Positions 61,051-64,000 of a stretch of DNA of 64,000 nt are shown here, piece by piece. The first letter of the stretch is position 1. The number at the start of each line of letters is the position of its first letter. The stretch is from Liquidambar formosana (lineage: Eukaryota > Streptophyta > Magnoliopsida > Saxifragales > Altingiaceae). Below the pieces are notes generated by a model. It saw only the letters and a program-made list of their open reading frames with translations. It had not been told where the DNA came from and did not search any database. The stretch spans positions 30,419,695 to 30,483,694 of the forward strand of contig CM077831.1 of the NCBI GenBank assembly GCA_039720395.1. The letters run 5' to 3'. The position numbers and the translations under genes are program-made.

Positions 61051-64000
61051 CTATCTGAACTGAGAGCACCTCTTCAGTTCTCCTTTGTAGTTAATATCCT
61101 TTTTGGACACACTCAAAATGCCCGACTGCTCCTCAACCTTCTCAATGAGAAGCTTTAGCAGCGGAACCTTTGAAAGAGTTCTGCATGACCCTACCATAAT
61201 TAACTTCTTCTGCACAAACAAAAAATTACAATGTCACTCAGAACTGGTCCAGTGGTCTGCAATATAGACAGAAGCCTTACAGCTACACCAACGATTTCTT
61301 TCTATTTAAGAATCAACCAAGGAGGGTGCTTAATCTTGGTTTTCCATTTTTTTTTTCCCATGAAACAGCTCATTCAGCACAAGAAACAAGATTTGCTAAA
61401 TAACAGCCTTTTTTTATCCTCAAAATTTAAAGGGTTGCACTTTGTTGGCTAATAATGATGGGTGTACATATTTGAAATAGTAAGCAAATCAGGACATAAT
61501 GAAGTGCTGACGATGCCTACCTTGGCACGTGTGAGAGCCACATTAATTCTATGCCAATCTCCAAGCAGTGAAGAAGTGGAATTCCTTGGATTTTCACTAG
61601 ACCTTACAAAAGACACCAATATGCAGTCCTTATCCCTTCCCTGGACAGTCACAGACGGGATTATAAGAGGCAATGATATGGCATTTTGAGCTTAACAAAG
61701 AACTGTCATTTGAATTATAAAAGTGCAAAAAGAAAATAATTTAAAAGTTGATTTGTGGGATAAAAAGGACATAATAGAATGAAACAATGTAAAATTTGTT
61801 AAATGTCCGCCCAAGGCCATGCAACTTATAATCTGTTACAAGTTTGACGCAGCCTAAATGCAATGTGCAACAAGGACTGAGTTCAACAGGTTGATTAGTC
61901 TGATTGATATTTTGAAAATGAAGGCCCATGAAGTCAATCCATATATTCTAGGGGGTGTTAACTAAAAAAAAAATGAGCATCATTTTAGTTTCAGATTATA
62001 TTTAGTGTGTATGTAAGTGCTTGAACAGAACCTGGTACTTGTCAATTGTATGTATCTCCACAGAGGTAGTGTGAACAGCTTGTCGGATAAAATTTGCCTG
62101 AGAGTTATAAGGGGTAATGATGCCAATATCTTCCCCATCAATTCCATTATTAACCAATTCCTTTGTAACCTATATAAGCAACAAATGACGAACGAATCTC
62201 ATTAATACAGAGATGACTTACATCACCAAGAAATCAAAGAGGAAAAACCCTACCAAGTATTAGTGGCAACAAAATTATTCAAGAATCATACCTCCGCAAT
62301 AATGAAAGCTTCAATCCGGTTATTCACAGTCTTGTGATCTTTTGCCTCAAAAGCAGGCAACACATCTAGGCAATGAATGATGATTTCTTAGGAAGCCAAA
62401 CTATATAACAAAAATCTATATTGAATTGCCAGAATGGGAAAAAGAAAGATAGCCATTCTACGAACCTGTGTTAATAAACACAACCGGTCTGTTTGGATCC
62501 AAGACCTGCAACCATCAATAGAAGCATGTAAACAGTGACTCCGGTTGAACTTTTGTCACACTAGAAGTGCATTTAATATGTGGAAGTTCAGGAGAAAAGG
62601 AAGAATTCCAGTTGCACACAGTATTAAGCATTGAGCTCAACTTGTTTTCCCTTCCAACACATAAATAGATTATGAAAAGCATTCTTAAGCAAAATGAAAA
62701 TAAAGAAAACTATTAGTCCTCTTCCTTTCTGATGGAGAATTTTGATTCCCAGGAATTTATTTTCTCAGTTGTTTGACAAGATTCTTGGGAATAACAATTC
62801 CAGCAAGCAACCAATTTCCATGAGGTGCAGGAGTTTTAACTGCCACCTATATGGGGAGTAATCACTAACTCTCTCCACGTCTTCATGAAAACTGCTAATA
62901 TATCTATGTTGCATTTTTATTTAACAAAAAATAGTTTTCTGAGGGTAATTTTTGAAAAGTGGGACCGAAATGGTCATTGCTCAACATCAGTGGGTATTTT
63001 GGTCACATGTGGTGGCAAGACTTCTAAGCATAACTAAGACCGAACATATCACCATAATTTCCCTTGTTAGTGTTGTGTTCTTATTTGAGTTTTCAATATT
63101 ACATTAGCTGACATCACCAGGAAAACTACTATTCCAGTTAATTTGACCTAACCATTCTCCTCTCCAAAAAAGTTACTGGTTTGGTTGCCAGAATGTTGGT
63201 TTAAATACTATAATGATAGTCTAACATATTCCATCTCAACTCAACCCAGCAAAGCCTCAACATATACCATCTGAATCAACATATTTCAATAAAATTCATT
63301 GCGGAATCACGTAAAATTGGATGATAAAATACTATATAATACAGGCTAATGTGTACCATTAAGAATAGTACAGTACAATATACCTGGTAGCTTTGTTAAC
63401 AGAAGAATCTCCTAATCTTGTTGTCAATTTGTCATTAAAAAATTTGCAATTCTTGCACGATACCAATTGCATGTTCATGTGTAAGCCACAGAGGCTTTGA
63501 CAATATAAAATATGATACAAAATAAACATGGATATTAGACATACCTCCTTCAGCCACAATGAAATGGGCTTTGAACTTGAAAATTTGAGTCTGGCATTTG
63601 CTATTTCAGGGGAACCACAACGCAATCTGTTATCATATATCAAGGCATTTGATAGTTCCATAACGCCTTGACACATACGGTACTGCATACATATTTATAC
63701 CTAGTAAATTAACCTAGTCCATAATGAATACAAAATGAAGAGCCCAATTCATAAATAATCAATTCAGTATTTATAGTAACCTGGCTTTGCAATGCTGAAA
63801 TTGCCTGAGGATGTGCTTCTGAGAGCCTGCAAAACAGGCTTATCCCCATTCCATTCTCTCGTGCCTCTGCACTCTAGGATTTTAATAGTACAAAACAATA
63901 TCTACTTTGTAAGACATAAGATATGGTAAACAAAGTTGAACAATTGAAACTAAAGAAACATAAGGTATGTACCTGGACAAGTGGAGGTAGTTGATAATGA
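61051..64000 (-). CDS. DNA2: DNA2-type replication helicase/nuclease, C-terminal part (gene continues past the window)
   Basis: Eight minus-strand exons: 63973-64000 (cut by the window), 63781-63873, 63545-63682, 62466-62505, 62292-62365, 62032-62169, 61521-61640 and 61051-61209. All phases join. They encode the SF1B helicase core end: HYQLPPLVQ (motif III), SALQSQYRM (motif IV), [20 protein letters not shown] (motif V) and [15 protein letters not shown] (motif VI, arginine finger region), then about 45 C-terminal residues ending at the TAG at 61051-61053. Agreement with plant DNA2 (JHS1) is close. DNA2 cleaves flaps in Okazaki-fragment maturation and resects double-strand breaks; the nuclease domain would lie outside the window. 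UPF1/SEN1-like helicases share the motifs, but the linking segments favour DNA2. Confidence 0.92.

Noticed and set aside
1..64000. tRNA, rRNA, CRISPR arrays, operons or a bacterial-type defence system
   Set aside because: Scanned by eye without finding cloverleaf-type tRNA boxes, regular spaced repeats or compact gene clusters; gene structure is plant nuclear. A tRNA scan would settle the first point.

Overview
The window is nuclear DNA of a flowering plant, most likely a woody eudicot; I cannot name the species. It is AT-rich, its genes have several GT..AG introns, and it carries long CT/GA, TA and poly-C tracts and many small non-autonomous transposons (hAT-, Mutator- and PIF/Harbinger-like). 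Recognisable genes are: a PTC52-type Rieske oxygenase (1863-4616, +), a short-chain dehydrogenase/reductase (6293-9219, -), an SKA2-like kinetochore protein (20416-23224, +), a plastid DnaJ cysteine-rich protein (26103-28089, -), a VQ-motif protein (35664-36224, +), the MGDG synthase MGD1 (52148-59644, +), and the 3' part of the DNA2 helicase/nuclease gene (61051 to beyond 64000, -).

The main structure is an old tandem segmental duplication. Unit A (about 4367-13403) and unit B (13452-26777) are homologous. They start inside the last exon of the PTC52-like gene and end inside intron 1 of the DnaJ gene, and 48 bp of unrelated filler separate them. The two genes lying wholly inside the unit, SDR and SKA2, have suffered reciprocal loss. 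The SDR gene is intact in A and frameshifted in B. The SKA2 gene is intact in B; in A it has a frameshift, a nonsense codon and no last exon. Unit A lost about 3.6 kb between two TATC tetranucleotides. A hAT element sits only in A and an LTR-retrotransposon fragment only in B, and the other unit shows the empty site in each case. A first-exon remnant of a third gene, opposite SKA2, is broken differently in each unit.

From 28.1 to 52.1 kb the window is gene-poor. It holds the single-exon VQ gene, several transposons with recognisable target-site duplications, and microsatellites. The last 12 kb hold MGD1 (8 coding exons, with copia remnants in introns 2 and 5) and the tail of DNA2, which face each other across a foldback element.

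Three of the intact genes (PTC52-like, DnaJ-CR, MGD1) encode predicted plastid proteins, but nothing suggests they form one functional cluster. I found no CRISPR, tRNA, rRNA or operon-like system. The noteworthy content is the duplication and its divergence, together with the dated transposon insertions.
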